A stretch of 64,000 nucleotides of DNA, from NCBI RefSeq assembly GCF_022844465.1, contig NZ_JALHLP010000001.1, forward strand, positions 992,001 through 1,056,000. The letters are read 5' to 3'. Under the pieces are notes generated by a model, which was not told the DNA's origin, did not search any database, and saw nothing but the letters and a program-made list of their open reading frames with translations. Each line of letters opens with the position of its first letter. Positions within the stretch are counted from its first letter, which is position 1. This document shows positions 1-9,604 of this stretch, one piece after another. The translations under genes and the position numbers were made by a program. The DNA is from Bradyrhizobium sp. Lineage in GTDB: Bacteria; Pseudomonadota; Alphaproteobacteria; Rhizobiales; Xanthobacteraceae.

Positions 1-1
1 G

Positions 2-568
2 GTCTGCCGGCAGACCGAACGGCGCAACTACCAGGGCAGGGTTGCGATCGGCCACGCCACCAAATTGTCGGCGCTGCCGCCGGGCCGGCTGAAGGCGGCG
101 ACGGCGCGCCTCGCCGAGTGCGGCGTGGCCGTCACCGTGCTGCCGGCGACCGATCTCTATCTGATGGGTCGCGACGCCACCCATAATTCGCCGCGCGGGC
201 TGACGGTGGCGCATCGGCTGGTCGAGAACGGCGTCGTGTGCTCGATCGCCACCAACAACGTGCTCAATCCGTTCACGCCGTTCGGTGACGCCTCGCTGCT
301 GCGGATGGCGAATTTCTACGCCAATGTCGCCCATGCCGGCATCAGCGAATTCGACGCCTGCCTCGACCTCGTGACCGAGCTGCCCGCGCGGCTGATGAAC
401 CTTGGGGATTACGGCATCGCGCCGGGCAACCCGGCCGACCTCGTCATCCTCGACACCGACAGCGGCACCAACGCGATCGCCGAACTGCCCGACATGCTGA
501 TGGGATTCAAGAACGGCCGGCAGGTGTTCGAACGGCGAAAGCCGACGCTGTTTCCCCCGGCGGGTTAG
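2..568 (+). CDS. Cytosine deaminase-like amidohydrolase, C-terminal part (5' truncated by window)
   Basis: Frame is open from base 2 (VCRQTERRNYQGRVAIGHATKLSALPP...), continuing into ORF 65..568; GHATKLSALPP and NPADLVILD motifs typical of CodA-like amidohydrolases. Confidence 0.75.
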   Translation, partial: VCRQTERRNYQGRVAIGHATKLSALPPGRLKAATARLAECGVAVTVLPATDLYLMGRDATHNSPRGLTVAHRLVENGVVCSIATNNVLNPFTPFGDASLLRMANFYANVAHAGISEFDACLDLVTELPARLMNLGDYGIAPGNPADLVILDTDSGTNAIAELPDMLMGFKNGRQVFERRKPTLFPPAG

Positions 569-661
569 CCATTCCACGTCGCCGACATGCCCGGCAATTG
601 ACGCCCCCGCCGATCCGTTGTTGTACTCGGCCAACAACAACAAGTCCCGGGGCAGGAAACC

Positions 662-1882
662 ATGAAAAAGGCCACCCAGATCAGAAGCGTCGAGACGCTC
701 GCCTGCGACGCCGGCTGGCGCAACTACCACTTCGTCAAGATCATGACCGAGGACGGCCTGGTCGGCTGGAGCGAATATGACGAGGGCTTCGGCGCGCCCG
801 GCCTGACCGCGGCGATCGAGCGGCTGGCGGTGCGGGTGGTCGGCAAGAACGCGTTCCAGCACGAGCGGATCTACGCGGATTTGTTTGCGGCGACGCGGCC
901 GGCCGCCGGCGGCGTGGTGGCGCTGGCGATCGGGGCGATCGAGAACGCGCTGCTCGACGTCAAGGCCAAGGCGTTGGGCGTGCCCTGCTACGAACTGCTC
1001 GGCGGCAAGGTCCGCGACCGCATCCGGGTCTACTGGTCGCATTGCGCGACCTGGCGCATCAACCACCCCGATTATTTCAAGCCGGCCATCACCGATCTCG
1101 ACGGCGTCAAGGCGATCGGCCGCGAGGTGCGCGAGAAGGGCTTTACGGCGATGAAGACCAACATCTTCGTCTACAGCGACGGCAAGCCGCAGGGCTGGCG
1201 GCCCGGCTTCGGCACCCCGTTCGAACCCGAGATCAATGTCGACCGCACGGTGCTGCGCAATCTCTGCATGCATCTGGAGGCGATCCGCGACGGCGCCGGC
1301 CCCGACGTCGACCTGCTGCTCGACCTCAACTTCAACGCCAAGACCGAGGGCTATCTCAAGATTTTGCGGGCCATCAAGGACATGGACATGTTCTGGGTGG
1401 AGATCGACACCTTCAACCCGCAGGCGCTGGGCTACATCCGCCGCCAGAGCCCGCACCCGATCTCGTCCTGCGAGACGCTGCTGGGCCTGCGCGAGTTCCT
1501 GCCCTACTTCAATGAGCAGGCGCTGGACGTCGCGATCATCGACACGCCCTGGAACGGGGTCTGGCAATCGATGAAGATCGCCGCCGCCGCCGAGCATTTC
1601 GAGATCAACGTCGCGCCGCATAATTTCTACGGCCACCTCTGCACCATGATGAACGCGCACTTCTCGGCCGCGGTGCCGAACCTGCGCATCATGGAGACCG
1701 ACATCGACCGGCTGGCGTGGGACCACGAATTGTTCACCCATGTCCCCGACATCGTCGACGGCTACCTGGTGATGCCGGACCGGCCGGGCTGGGGCACCGA
1801 ACCCAACGAGGAAGGCCTGCGCGCCCATCCGCCGAAGAGCAAGGGCGGGCTGTTGAGCTACGGGCAGCCGGGAAAGAAGTAG
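662..1882 (+). CDS. Mandelate racemase/muconate lactonizing enzyme (enolase superfamily) protein
   Basis: 406 aa ORF; N-terminal capping domain and barrel motifs (LLDLNFNAKTEGYLKI, FWVEIDTFNP, SSCETLLGLREF). Confidence 0.85.
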   Translation: MKKATQIRSVETLACDAGWRNYHFVKIMTEDGLVGWSEYDEGFGAPGLTAAIERLAVRVVGKNAFQHERIYADLFAATRPAAGGVVALAIGAIENALLDVKAKALGVPCYELLGGKVRDRIRVYWSHCATWRINHPDYFKPAITDLDGVKAIGREVREKGFTAMKTNIFVYSDGKPQGWRPGFGTPFEPEINVDRTVLRNLCMHLEAIRDGAGPDVDLLLDLNFNAKTEGYLKILRAIKDMDMFWVEIDTFNPQALGYIRRQSPHPISSCETLLGLREFLPYFNEQALDVAIIDTPWNGVWQSMKIAAAAEHFEINVAPHNFYGHLCTMMNAHFSAAVPNLRIMETDIDRLAWDHELFTHVPDIVDGYLVMPDRPGWGTEPNEEGLRAHPPKSKGGLLSYGQPGKK

Positions 1883-1897
1883 CGGTGAGACGTCGTC

Positions 1898-1991
1898 ATA
1901 CCCCGCGCATGCGGGGTATCCAGTACGCTGCGGCCTATCCTCTCAGTCATTGCCGTCCCGGCGTACTGGATCGCCCGCCTTCGCGGGCGAT
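1898..1991. repeat. Paired palindromic (REP/BIME-like) element
   Basis: Hairpin 1 ATACCCCGC-GCAT-GCGGGGTAT (1898-1919), hairpin 2 ATCGCCCGC-CTTC-GCGGGCGAT (1970-1991), joined by inverted pair CCAGTACGC (1920-1928)/GCGTACTGG (1961-1969). Confidence 0.8.
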
Positions 1992-2535
1992 GACGGCGGT
2001 CGTGGGTGGCGAAGCTGCGTCACTCCGCCCTTGCGTGACTGCCTTTCCAGATTCTCGATATGTTTGTACAGCCTCTGCAGCTCATGGGCTGCCTCGACGC
2101 TGCCCTGCTGGATCGCGTGCTTGTACCAGCGAACTGCTTCCTTCAGGTTCGGCTTAACTTCAAGCGCTCCCATTACGTAGATTCGCGCTAACGCGAGCGT
2201 GTGTATAGGTCCTGCGCCGAGTTCAACCGCCTTGAGATGATGGTCGAAGCGCCTGCGGGCTTCCTCATCGTAAGGAACATTGCCGACCCCGACATCGTAG
2301 GCGCTTCTAAGCTGCAAATGCGTTTCGACATCCAAGGGACCAAGCTGGATTCGATATCGTCGATCAACGCATGGACCTCCGATCGCGACAGGCCCGCCTC
2401 GTCGCCCATTCTCGCCAACATGACCCGGGCAGACATATCACCTTCCGCAATTGCTTGGCGGATCAAGGCGAGTGCCTCCGCATTTCGCTTCGCTATTTTG
2501 AGCTCCGTTACTTGGAGACGCCATCCTTCCTGCAT
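1943..2535 (-). pseudogene. Frameshifted Sel1-repeat/TPR-like protein gene
   Basis: N-terminal part in ORF 2188..2598 (MQEGWRLQVTELKIAKRNAEAL...DDIESSLVP) continues in another frame as LDVETHLQLRSAYDVG...ALARIYVMGALEVKPNLKEAVRWYKHAIQQGSVEAAHELQRLY; one extra C in the CCC run at 2336-2338 restores the frame. Confidence 0.6.
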
Positions 2536-2634
2536 GCTCACTCCTCCAGTCAGCCCGTAGCCCGCATGAGCGCAGCGATATGCGGGAGTCTTAACCAAAG
2601 AATCCCGGATGTTGCTTCGGTCATGCTACAGGCT

Positions 2635-4680
2635 TCAACGCAGTTCTATATCCAGCCACCCCAGCGCGTTGACCGTGACGCGGTCGCCGGCGTCGACCAG
2701 TACCGTCGTGGTTTCGGCTTCGATGATCGCGGGACCAGCCAGCGTCTGGCCCGGCCGCAAGTCATCGAGGGCGTAGACCGGCAGCTCGCGCCAGCCGCCG
2801 AGGAAGGCTTGCCGCCTGCCGCGCGGCACGCAAGCCTGCGACGACGGTGCGGGTTTCATATCGGAATCCAGCCGCGGCACCTTGCCGACCGCTGCGACGC
2901 GGGCGTTGACGAAGACGACTTCCTGGCCGGGCGAGGCGTAGGTGTAGAGTTCCTCGTGCCTGGCGTGAAAGTGGTGCTCGATCCGGTCCACCAGATCGGC
3001 CGCGTTCCAGTCGAGGCCATCCAGCGACACGTCGATCTCGAAGATCTGCTCGCCGTAGCGCATCTCGGCGGAGCGCTCGATCGCAATCGGCCCCTTGAAC
3101 CACGAGCGCAGCCGGCCGGCGGCCTGCTGCTCCAGTTGCGAGAACAGCCCGCGCACTTCCCCGGCGGTGATACGCGCGCCGGCGCCGTAATGCGTGCGGC
3201 TGACTTCGTAGCGGAGATCGCTGGTCAGCATGCCCCACGCCGACAAGACCGAGGCCACGGTCGGCACGATGATGCGCCTGATTTCGAGCTCGCGCGCCAC
3301 TTCGGCGGCGTGCAGGCCGGCCGCGCCGCCGAAACTCAAGAGCGCGAATTTTCGGGGATCGACGCCGCGGCGCAGCGTCATCAGGCGGATGCCGTCGGCC
3401 ATGTTCAAATTGATCATGCGGCAAATGCCGGCGGCGGCCTCGATGCGCGACAGCGACATTGCATCGGCAACGCGGTCGATCGCGGCTTCCGCGGCGGCGC
3501 GATCGAGCGGGCGCCTGCCGCCCATGAAGGCGGCGGCGTCGAGATAGCCGAGCACGACATTGGCGTCGGTGACGGTCGCGGCCTGCCCGCCATTGCCGTA
3601 GCAGGCCGGGCCCGGCACCGCGCCCGCGCTTTCCGGCCCCACCCGCAATGTGCGGCCGGCATCGACGCTGGCGATCGAGCCGCCGCCGGCCGCAATGCTG
3701 GCGATATCGAGGCTGCGCAGCGCGATGCGCTGGCCGGCCAGCATGCCGTCGGCGGACAGCGACGCCTGCCCGCCCGAGATCAGCGAGATGTCGGTCGAGG
3801 TGCCGCCCATGTCGAACGGCACCAGATCGGGAATCCCGACCAGTTCGGCGCAGCGCCGGCCGCCGGACATGCCGCCCGCAGGTCCTGACAGCACGGTGCC
3901 GGCGGCAAGCCGCGCGGCTTCCTCGACCGGCGCCATACCGCCATGCGACAGCACGACGAACAGGCTGCCCCTGAAACCGGCCTCGCCGAGCCGCGTCTCG
4001 AGGTTGGTCAGATAGCGCCGCACGACCGGCTCGACACAGGCGTTCACGATCGTGGTCGAGACGCGCTCATATTCCTTGATCTGCGGCAGCACGTCGCTGG
4101 AGCGCGAAATGCTGACGCCGGGCAGCGCCTGTGCCAGCCGGGCGACAGCGGCGAGTTCGTGAACGGGATCGAGATAGGAATGCAGGAAGCACACCGCCAC
4201 CGAGGTCGCGCCTGATTTCTCGATGCCGGCAATGGCGTCGTCGAGCGAGCCCGGGTCCAGCGGGATCAGAACCTCGCCATCGGCCTTGAGCCGCTCCCTG
4301 ACGCCGAAGCGCCGTTCGCGCGGCACCAGCGGCTCCGGCGGCGGCGAGCGCAGATCGTAGCGGTCGGGTTTCAGCCCCTCGCGCATCTCGATGACGTCGC
4401 GATGGCCTGCGGTGGTCAGCAGCGCTACTTTGGCGCCCTTGCGCTCCAAGAGCGCGTTGGTTGCGACCGTGGTGCCATGCACGAGTCGATCGGTGGCGGC
4501 AAGCATGGCCGCGCGCGTGACGTTGAGTCGCCGCGCCAGCTCATCCAGCCCCGCCATCACGCCGATGGATTGATCCGCCGGGGTGGACGGCGATTTCGCG
4601 AACACCGTCCGCCCGGCCTCGTCGGTGGCGACGAGGTCGGTGTAGGTGCCGCCGACGTCAACGCCGATCCTGAACATCAT
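2635..4680 (-). CDS. hyuA: Hydantoinase/oxoprolinase family protein, subunit A
   Basis: MMFRIGVDVGGTYTDLVATDEAG, FDMGGTSTDISLI, SGPAGGMSGG motifs; start overlaps the stop of the upstream gene. Confidence 0.88.
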   Translation of the reverse strand: MMFRIGVDVGGTYTDLVATDEAGRTVFAKSPSTPADQSIGVMAGLDELARRLNVTRAAMLAATDRLVHGTTVATNALLERKGAKVALLTTAGHRDVIEMREGLKPDRYDLRSPPPEPLVPRERRFGVRERLKADGEVLIPLDPGSLDDAIAGIEKSGATSVAVCFLHSYLDPVHELAAVARLAQALPGVSISRSSDVLPQIKEYERVSTTIVNACVEPVVRRYLTNLETRLGEAGFRGSLFVVLSHGGMAPVEEAARLAAGTVLSGPAGGMSGGRRCAELVGIPDLVPFDMGGTSTDISLISGGQASLSADGMLAGQRIALRSLDIASIAAGGGSIASVDAGRTLRVGPESAGAVPGPACYGNGGQAATVTDANVVLGYLDAAAFMGGRRPLDRAAAEAAIDRVADAMSLSRIEAAAGICRMINLNMADGIRLMTLRRGVDPRKFALLSFGGAAGLHAAEVARELEIRRIIVPTVASVLSAWGMLTSDLRYEVSRTHYGAGARITAGEVRGLFSQLEQQAAGRLRSWFKGPIAIERSAEMRYGEQIFEIDVSLDGLDWNAADLVDRIEHHFHARHEELYTYASPGQEVVFVNARVAAVGKVPRLDSDMKPAPSSQACVPRGRRQAFLGGWRELPVYALDDLRPGQTLAGPAIIEAETTTVLVDAGDRVTVNALGWLDIELR

Positions 4681-6344
4681 TCGGAAAGCCGCTCCGCCGC
4701 TGCATCGATCAGGCCCTGCTCGCGGTCGCGGCGGCGCGCCTGCTCCGATCGCTTCGCCGGCGGCCCCCAGCCGCCGCCGCCGGACGAGCGGATCTCCAGG
4801 CAATCGCCGGGGCGCAGCTCGATGCCGACTTCCTTGGTGCGGAGCACGCGCGGCGCCCGGCCTTCGGACAGCAGACGGTAATGATGCGGCTTGCCGTCCT
4901 CGCCGCCGAGCATGCCGCAGGGACCGTGGCGGGCGCCGTCGCCCGCGGTGTTGCCCTTGGCAGGCTTCTCGGTTTCCAGCACCAGATCGAGCGCGACCCC
5001 GAGGCCACCGCGAAACTGGCCGTCGCCGCCGGAGCCGGCGCGGAATTCATGGTGGCGGAAATGCAGTGGAAAGCGCGCTTCGGCGACTTCGAGGCTGCCG
5101 AATTTGAGCCCGCCGACCGAATGCCACTCGCCGATCGACGACCAGCCGTCGCCGCCCGACGACGCGCCGCCGCCGGGGCGCGCCTGGAACAAGTGCCAGA
5201 TGAAATTCCTGCCGGTGCGCGGATCCTCGCCCTGGATCGCGATCCGGAACCTTCGGCTCCAGCCGGCCATCGCGCGCTCCGGGCACGACGCCGACAACGC
5301 CTTGACGATCGCCTCGACGATCTCGTTGGAGGGATGGCTGGTGCACAGCGTCACCGGCCGGCCCGGATCGGCCCACACCACCGTCCCCTGTCGGGCGATC
5401 ACCTTCAGCGGGCGCAGCGCGCCGCTGTTCTTGGGAATCTCGGCGTCGATCAGATAGGCAAACGCCATCGCCACCGCCGCCTGCATGTTGGCGTGCGAGG
5501 AATTGACGAAACTGGTCGATTGCGGATCGGATTGGGACAAATCGACTTCGACGTCGCTGCCGTTCTTGGTCACCTTGGCGGCGATGCGAATGTCGCTGCG
5601 GCCATGGCCGTCGTCGTCGAGAAACGCCTCGCCGTGGAACACGCCGTCCTTCCAGGTCGAAACCACGGCGCGGGTCTGCTGCTCGGTGGCATCGAGGATC
5701 GCCTCCATGGCGGCTTCGACCACCGGTGCGCCGAACTCGGAAAACAGCCGCGCCAGCCGCCGCTCGCCGAGTTGCGCGGCCCCCAGCATCGCGGCGAGGT
5801 CGCCGCGAAATTCGCGGGGGTTGCGGATGTTCAGCGCCAGCAGGTCGAGCAGGTCGTCGCGCAGCTTCCCCGCTTCATACAGCTTGATCGGCGGGACGCG
5901 CAGCCCCTCCTGGTAGATCTCGGTGGCAGCGGGATTGTAGGCGCCATGGGTGGCGCCGCCGATATCGCTCTGGTGCGCGCGGACGATGGTCCAGAGCAGC
6001 CGCCGCCCGCCGGCGAACACCGGCACGAAGGCAGTGAGATCGGGCAGATGGCTGCCGCCATGATAGGGATCGTTGAGCAGGATGACATCGCCCGGCGCGA
6101 CGTCCTTGAAGCGTTGCTCGACCGCCAGCGTCGCCCAGGGCAGCGCGCCGACGTGAACCGGGAGGTGATCGGCCTGCGCGATCAGGCGCCCGCCGGTGTC
6201 GCAGATCGCCAGCGAGAAATCGCGGCTGGAATTGAGGATTTGCGAGTAGGAGGTGCGAAGCATCGCCTCGCCCATTTCCTTGACGATCGAACTCAGCCGG
6301 TGCTGGACGACGGAACGCGTGATGGGATCGACCGTGGCAGACAT
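4677..6344 (-). CDS. hyuB: Hydantoinase B/oxoprolinase family protein
   Basis: 555 aa; DPITRSVVQHRLSSIVKEMGEAMLRTSYSQILNSSRDFSLAICD, GDVILLNDPYHGGSHLPDLT; paired with hyuA. Confidence 0.88.
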   Translation of the reverse strand: MSATVDPITRSVVQHRLSSIVKEMGEAMLRTSYSQILNSSRDFSLAICDTGGRLIAQADHLPVHVGALPWATLAVEQRFKDVAPGDVILLNDPYHGGSHLPDLTAFVPVFAGGRRLLWTIVRAHQSDIGGATHGAYNPAATEIYQEGLRVPPIKLYEAGKLRDDLLDLLALNIRNPREFRGDLAAMLGAAQLGERRLARLFSEFGAPVVEAAMEAILDATEQQTRAVVSTWKDGVFHGEAFLDDDGHGRSDIRIAAKVTKNGSDVEVDLSQSDPQSTSFVNSSHANMQAAVAMAFAYLIDAEIPKNSGALRPLKVIARQGTVVWADPGRPVTLCTSHPSNEIVEAIVKALSASCPERAMAGWSRRFRIAIQGEDPRTGRNFIWHLFQARPGGGASSGGDGWSSIGEWHSVGGLKFGSLEVAEARFPLHFRHHEFRAGSGGDGQFRGGLGVALDLVLETEKPAKGNTAGDGARHGPCGMLGGEDGKPHHYRLLSEGRAPRVLRTKEVGIELRPGDCLEIRSSGGGGWGPPAKRSEQARRRDREQGLIDAAAERLSE

Positions 6345-6383
6345 TCTTACCCGTTATTCTCAGCTAGTTTGGCAGCGGAGCGT

Positions 6384-6475
6384 AGGATGGGTTGAGCCCT
6401 TGCGGAACCCATCACTATCACGAGCCGCAATCGATTTGTATGATGGGTATCGCTTACGCTCCACCCATCCTACGT
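6384..6475. repeat. Intergenic inverted repeat (CGTAGGATGGGT ... ACCCATCCTACG)
   Basis: Outer arms CGTAGGATGGGT and ACCCATCCTACG are exact reverse complements, with internal AACCCATC/GATGGGT repeats. Confidence 0.75.
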
Positions 6476-6484
6476 TACGCAGCA

Positions 6485-7801
6485 TCACAGCGTGCTTGCG
6501 ACTTCGCCAAGCGCGCCCGACGCCGCCTCGATGATCGCATCTATATCGGCATCCGTCATCGGGGTCGACAACGCCATCAAGCCGTTGCCCGCCGCCAGCA
6601 CGCCGCGATTGAGCAGCGCGCGGGCGAAAACCGTCTGCCGTCGCGTTTCCTCCTCGCTCAGCCAGGCCGAGCGATAGTCGCGAATCTCGCGGTCGGCGAA
6701 ATGAATCTTGAGCAGCGAACCGAGCCCGACCGTGCCGCCGGGCACGCGGTGCCGGCGGAACGCGGCGTCGATGCCGGCGCGCACGGCCGCGCCCATCGCA
6801 TCGAGGCGCGCGAAGGCAGCATCGTCAAGCAGCTTCATCCCGGCCAGCCCTGCGCGCATCGTCACCGGATTGGCGGAGAAAGTGCCGCCATGCGGCAGCG
6901 CCGGCTTGCCGGCGCGCGGATCGAACACCGCCATGACGTCCCTGTGGCCGCCGATCGCGCCGACCGGAAAGCCGCCGCCGATGATCTTGCCGAGCGCGGT
7001 CAGGTCCGGATCGATGTCCCAGATGCCCTGCGCGCCGCGATAGCCCAGGCGAAAGGTGATGACCTCGTCGAACACAAGCAACGCGCCGACCTCGCGCGTG
7101 ACTTTTCGGAGCGCCTCCAGATAGGCGCGGTCGGCCGGCGCGAGGCCAGCGCGGTTTGGCATGGGATCGACCAGCACGCAGGCAAGCTCCCGCCCATGCT
7201 CGCGGATCAGGCTGACGGCGGCCTCGGGGTCGTTGAAGGGAATGGTGACGACATCGGCCAGCACATTGTCAGGCGTGCCCTTCGCATAGGCGATCGAGAC
7301 CGGCGTATTGCGGCCCCAGGCTTGCGGCGTCGGATCGAGGCTGACCTCGGCATAATCATAGGAGCCGTGATAGGCGCCCTCGCATTTGGCGATCTTGGGG
7401 CGGCCGGTATGCGCCCGCGCCGCCTTCAGCGCCATCATCACCGCCTCGGTGCCGGAATTTGCAAACCGCACCTGATCGACCGACGGCAGCCGCGCCACCA
7501 GCAGTTCGGCCAGATCGACCTCGGATTCGGTTGGAAGCCCGAACGCGGTGCCCAGCGCCAGCTGCGCGGTTACTGCCGCCATGAGCGCGGGATGGGCGTG
7601 GCCGTGGATCTGGGATGTGAAGTTGTTGATGCAATCTATGAAGACGTTGCCGTCGATATCCCAGACCCGGCAGCCCTCGCCACGGGCGGCGTAGATCGGA
7701 TACGGCTTCATGAAAATGGTGGTACGGCTGTTGCCGCCGGGCAGGCTCGCCAGCGCCCGGTCGTACATTTTCTGCGACGAGGAATTTGAATCCGGGTACA
7801 T
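6485..7801 (-). CDS. Class III aminotransferase (glutamate-1-semialdehyde 2,1-aminomutase-like)
   Basis: FANSGTEAVMMALKAARAHTGRPKIAKCEGAYHG; LLVFDEVITFRLG; GKIIGGGFPVGAIGG; start taken at MYPDSNSSSQKMYDRA. Confidence 0.85.
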   Translation of the reverse strand: MYPDSNSSSQKMYDRALASLPGGNSRTTIFMKPYPIYAARGEGCRVWDIDGNVFIDCINNFTSQIHGHAHPALMAAVTAQLALGTAFGLPTESEVDLAELLVARLPSVDQVRFANSGTEAVMMALKAARAHTGRPKIAKCEGAYHGSYDYAEVSLDPTPQAWGRNTPVSIAYAKGTPDNVLADVVTIPFNDPEAAVSLIREHGRELACVLVDPMPNRAGLAPADRAYLEALRKVTREVGALLVFDEVITFRLGYRGAQGIWDIDPDLTALGKIIGGGFPVGAIGGHRDVMAVFDPRAGKPALPHGGTFSANPVTMRAGLAGMKLLDDAAFARLDAMGAAVRAGIDAAFRRHRVPGGTVGLGSLLKIHFADREIRDYRSAWLSEEETRRQTVFARALLNRGVLAAGNGLMALSTPMTDADIDAIIEAASGALGEVASTL

Positions 7802-7963
7802 GGGTTTTCCTTCCTGCGCCAACCCTACAATAAAGGACGCGACGATCTCCGCAATCATGACGGCGGCTTGATCATGCCGGCAAGCAGAACCATGATGCCC
7901 CGCCGGCCGGCCTCCGCTTCAGCCGGTCCAGCGGCCATCAAGACCGCGACCGGGAGTACAGCC

Positions 7964-8743
7964 ATGGATATCACGATGAAAGATCGCGTTGCCGCCATCA
8001 CCGGCGGCAGCAAGGGCCTTGGCCTGGCGATGGCGCGGCGATTTGCCGCCTCGGGCGCAAGGGTGGCGATCCTGGCGCGCGGCGCCGACGACCTCAAGGC
8101 GGCGCGGGAGTTGCTCGCCAAGGATGGCCTCAAGGTGCGCGACTATGTCTGCGACGTCTCCAAGGCGGCCGACATCGCCAGGGCGCACGACAAGATCACT
8201 GCCGATCTCGGCGGAATCGACATCCTCGTCAACAACGCCGGCACGGCGCGGACGATGGCATTCGAGGCCATCAGCGACGAGGCCTGGCAGGAAGATCTCG
8301 ACCTCAAGCTGTTTGCCGCGATCCGCTTCTCCAGGCTGGTCTGGCCGGGCATGAAGGCGCGCAAATGGGGCCGCATCATCAACGTGCTCAACACCTTCGC
8401 GAAGGCGCCGGCCGCATCATCGGCGCCGACCTCGGTCTCGCGCGCGGCCGGCATGGCGCTGACCAAGGTGATGGCGAACGAAGGCGGCGAGCACAACATC
8501 CTGGTCAACGCCATGCTGGTCGGCCTGATCATGAGCGATCAATGGGTCAAGCGGCACGCCGCGCAGGCGCCAGACATGGATTTCGAGGTCTTTGCGAAAA
8601 ACCTGGCCAAGGGCACGCCGCTCGGCCGCATCGGGACGTCGGAGGAATTCGCCAATCTGGCGTGTTTCCTCGCCTCCGATCAGGGATCCTACATCACCGG
8701 CACCGCCATCAACGTCGATGGCGGCCGTTCGCCTGTGGTGTAG
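7964..8743 (+). CDS. SDR family oxidoreductase
   Basis: MDITMKDRVAAITGGSKGLGLAMARRFA; NNAG motif; C-terminal YITGTAINVDGG. Confidence 0.88.
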   Translation: MDITMKDRVAAITGGSKGLGLAMARRFAASGARVAILARGADDLKAARELLAKDGLKVRDYVCDVSKAADIARAHDKITADLGGIDILVNNAGTARTMAFEAISDEAWQEDLDLKLFAAIRFSRLVWPGMKARKWGRIINVLNTFAKAPAASSAPTSVSRAAGMALTKVMANEGGEHNILVNAMLVGLIMSDQWVKRHAAQAPDMDFEVFAKNLAKGTPLGRIGTSEEFANLACFLASDQGSYITGTAINVDGGRSPVV

Positions 8744-8764
8744 CGCATTGTCAGGGACAGTGCC

Positions 8765-8822
8765 TACACCCTTCGAGACGACCGCTTCGCGGTCGCCTCA
8801 GGATGAGGTCAACCTTCGTTCC
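8765..8822. repeat. Small palindromic repeat (CCTTCGAGACGACCGCTTCGCGGTCGCCTCAGGATGAGG type)
   Basis: CGACCGC-TTC-GCGGTCG stem at 8779-8795 in noncoding DNA. Confidence 0.5.
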
Positions 8823-8845
8823 TCATGGTGAACTCAGTGCCGCCG

Positions 8846-8872
8846 AAAAAAGGCCCCCGTCACCGGAGGCCT
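8846..8872 (-). terminator. Rho-independent terminator of the HU gene
   Basis: On minus strand AGGCCTCC-GGTGAC-GGGGGCCT stem followed by TTTTTT, 12 nt past the stop codon. Confidence 0.85.
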
Positions 8873-8883
8873 CTTGGCGTTTC

Positions 8884-9183
8884 CTAGACGGCGTCCTTGG
8901 CGGCCTTGACTGGACGGGCCCGGACGATCTTGCGGGCCGGCTTGGCCTTGAACATCATTTCCTCGCCGGTGAAAGGGTTGGTGCCCTTCCGCGCCTTGGT
9001 CGCAGGCTTCTTGACCACGACGAACTTCGCGAAACCGGGAACGAGAAACACCCCGTTCTTCTTCAGCTCCTTGTGGCCGACGTCAACGAGCGTATCCATT
9101 ACGCTCTTGACTTCCTTCTTCGAAACCTCGGTGGAGGTCGCGATCTTTTCGATCAGCTGCGACTTGGACATTTGGGTAGCCAT
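8884..9183 (-). CDS. hup: HU family DNA-binding protein
   Basis: 99 aa; MSKSQLIEKIATSTEVSKKEVKSVMDTL...GFAKFVVVKKPATKARKGTNPFTGEEMMFKAKPARK. Confidence 0.92.
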   Translation of the reverse strand: MATQMSKSQLIEKIATSTEVSKKEVKSVMDTLVDVGHKELKKNGVFLVPGFAKFVVVKKPATKARKGTNPFTGEEMMFKAKPARKIVRARPVKAAKDAV

Positions 9184-9604
9184 GGTTGCTCCATTGATTC
9201 ATGGGAAGGCGACGATAGGTCGGAAACCGCATAAAAAATAGGGTTTCCGACACTCTGCACAACTATCTCGCTAGTCCAGTTGCACTGATTCGTCCAATTT
9301 TGGCTGTTTTTCAGGCCTTGAGCGCCTAGCGACCCTGTTTTCAAGGGCTGTGAGACACATTGTCCGGCCGGTTTTCCGGCAATCCCGGACCGTGCCGCTT
9401 TCCCTGTTACTACCTGGACGCGAGGCGATCCTTGCACCGGCACGAAAAATCAGCAGGCCGATCGGCCGTTGAACACGTTGTTTTCGGAAAGGATTTTCCC
9501 GATCGCGCCGCGATTAGAAAATGACTCGCATTCCCCTTCCATCGTAACATCGACCGCGAAGGCGGATGCCTGAGCAATCCGCCATACCAAGCTGGAGACT
9601 TCGC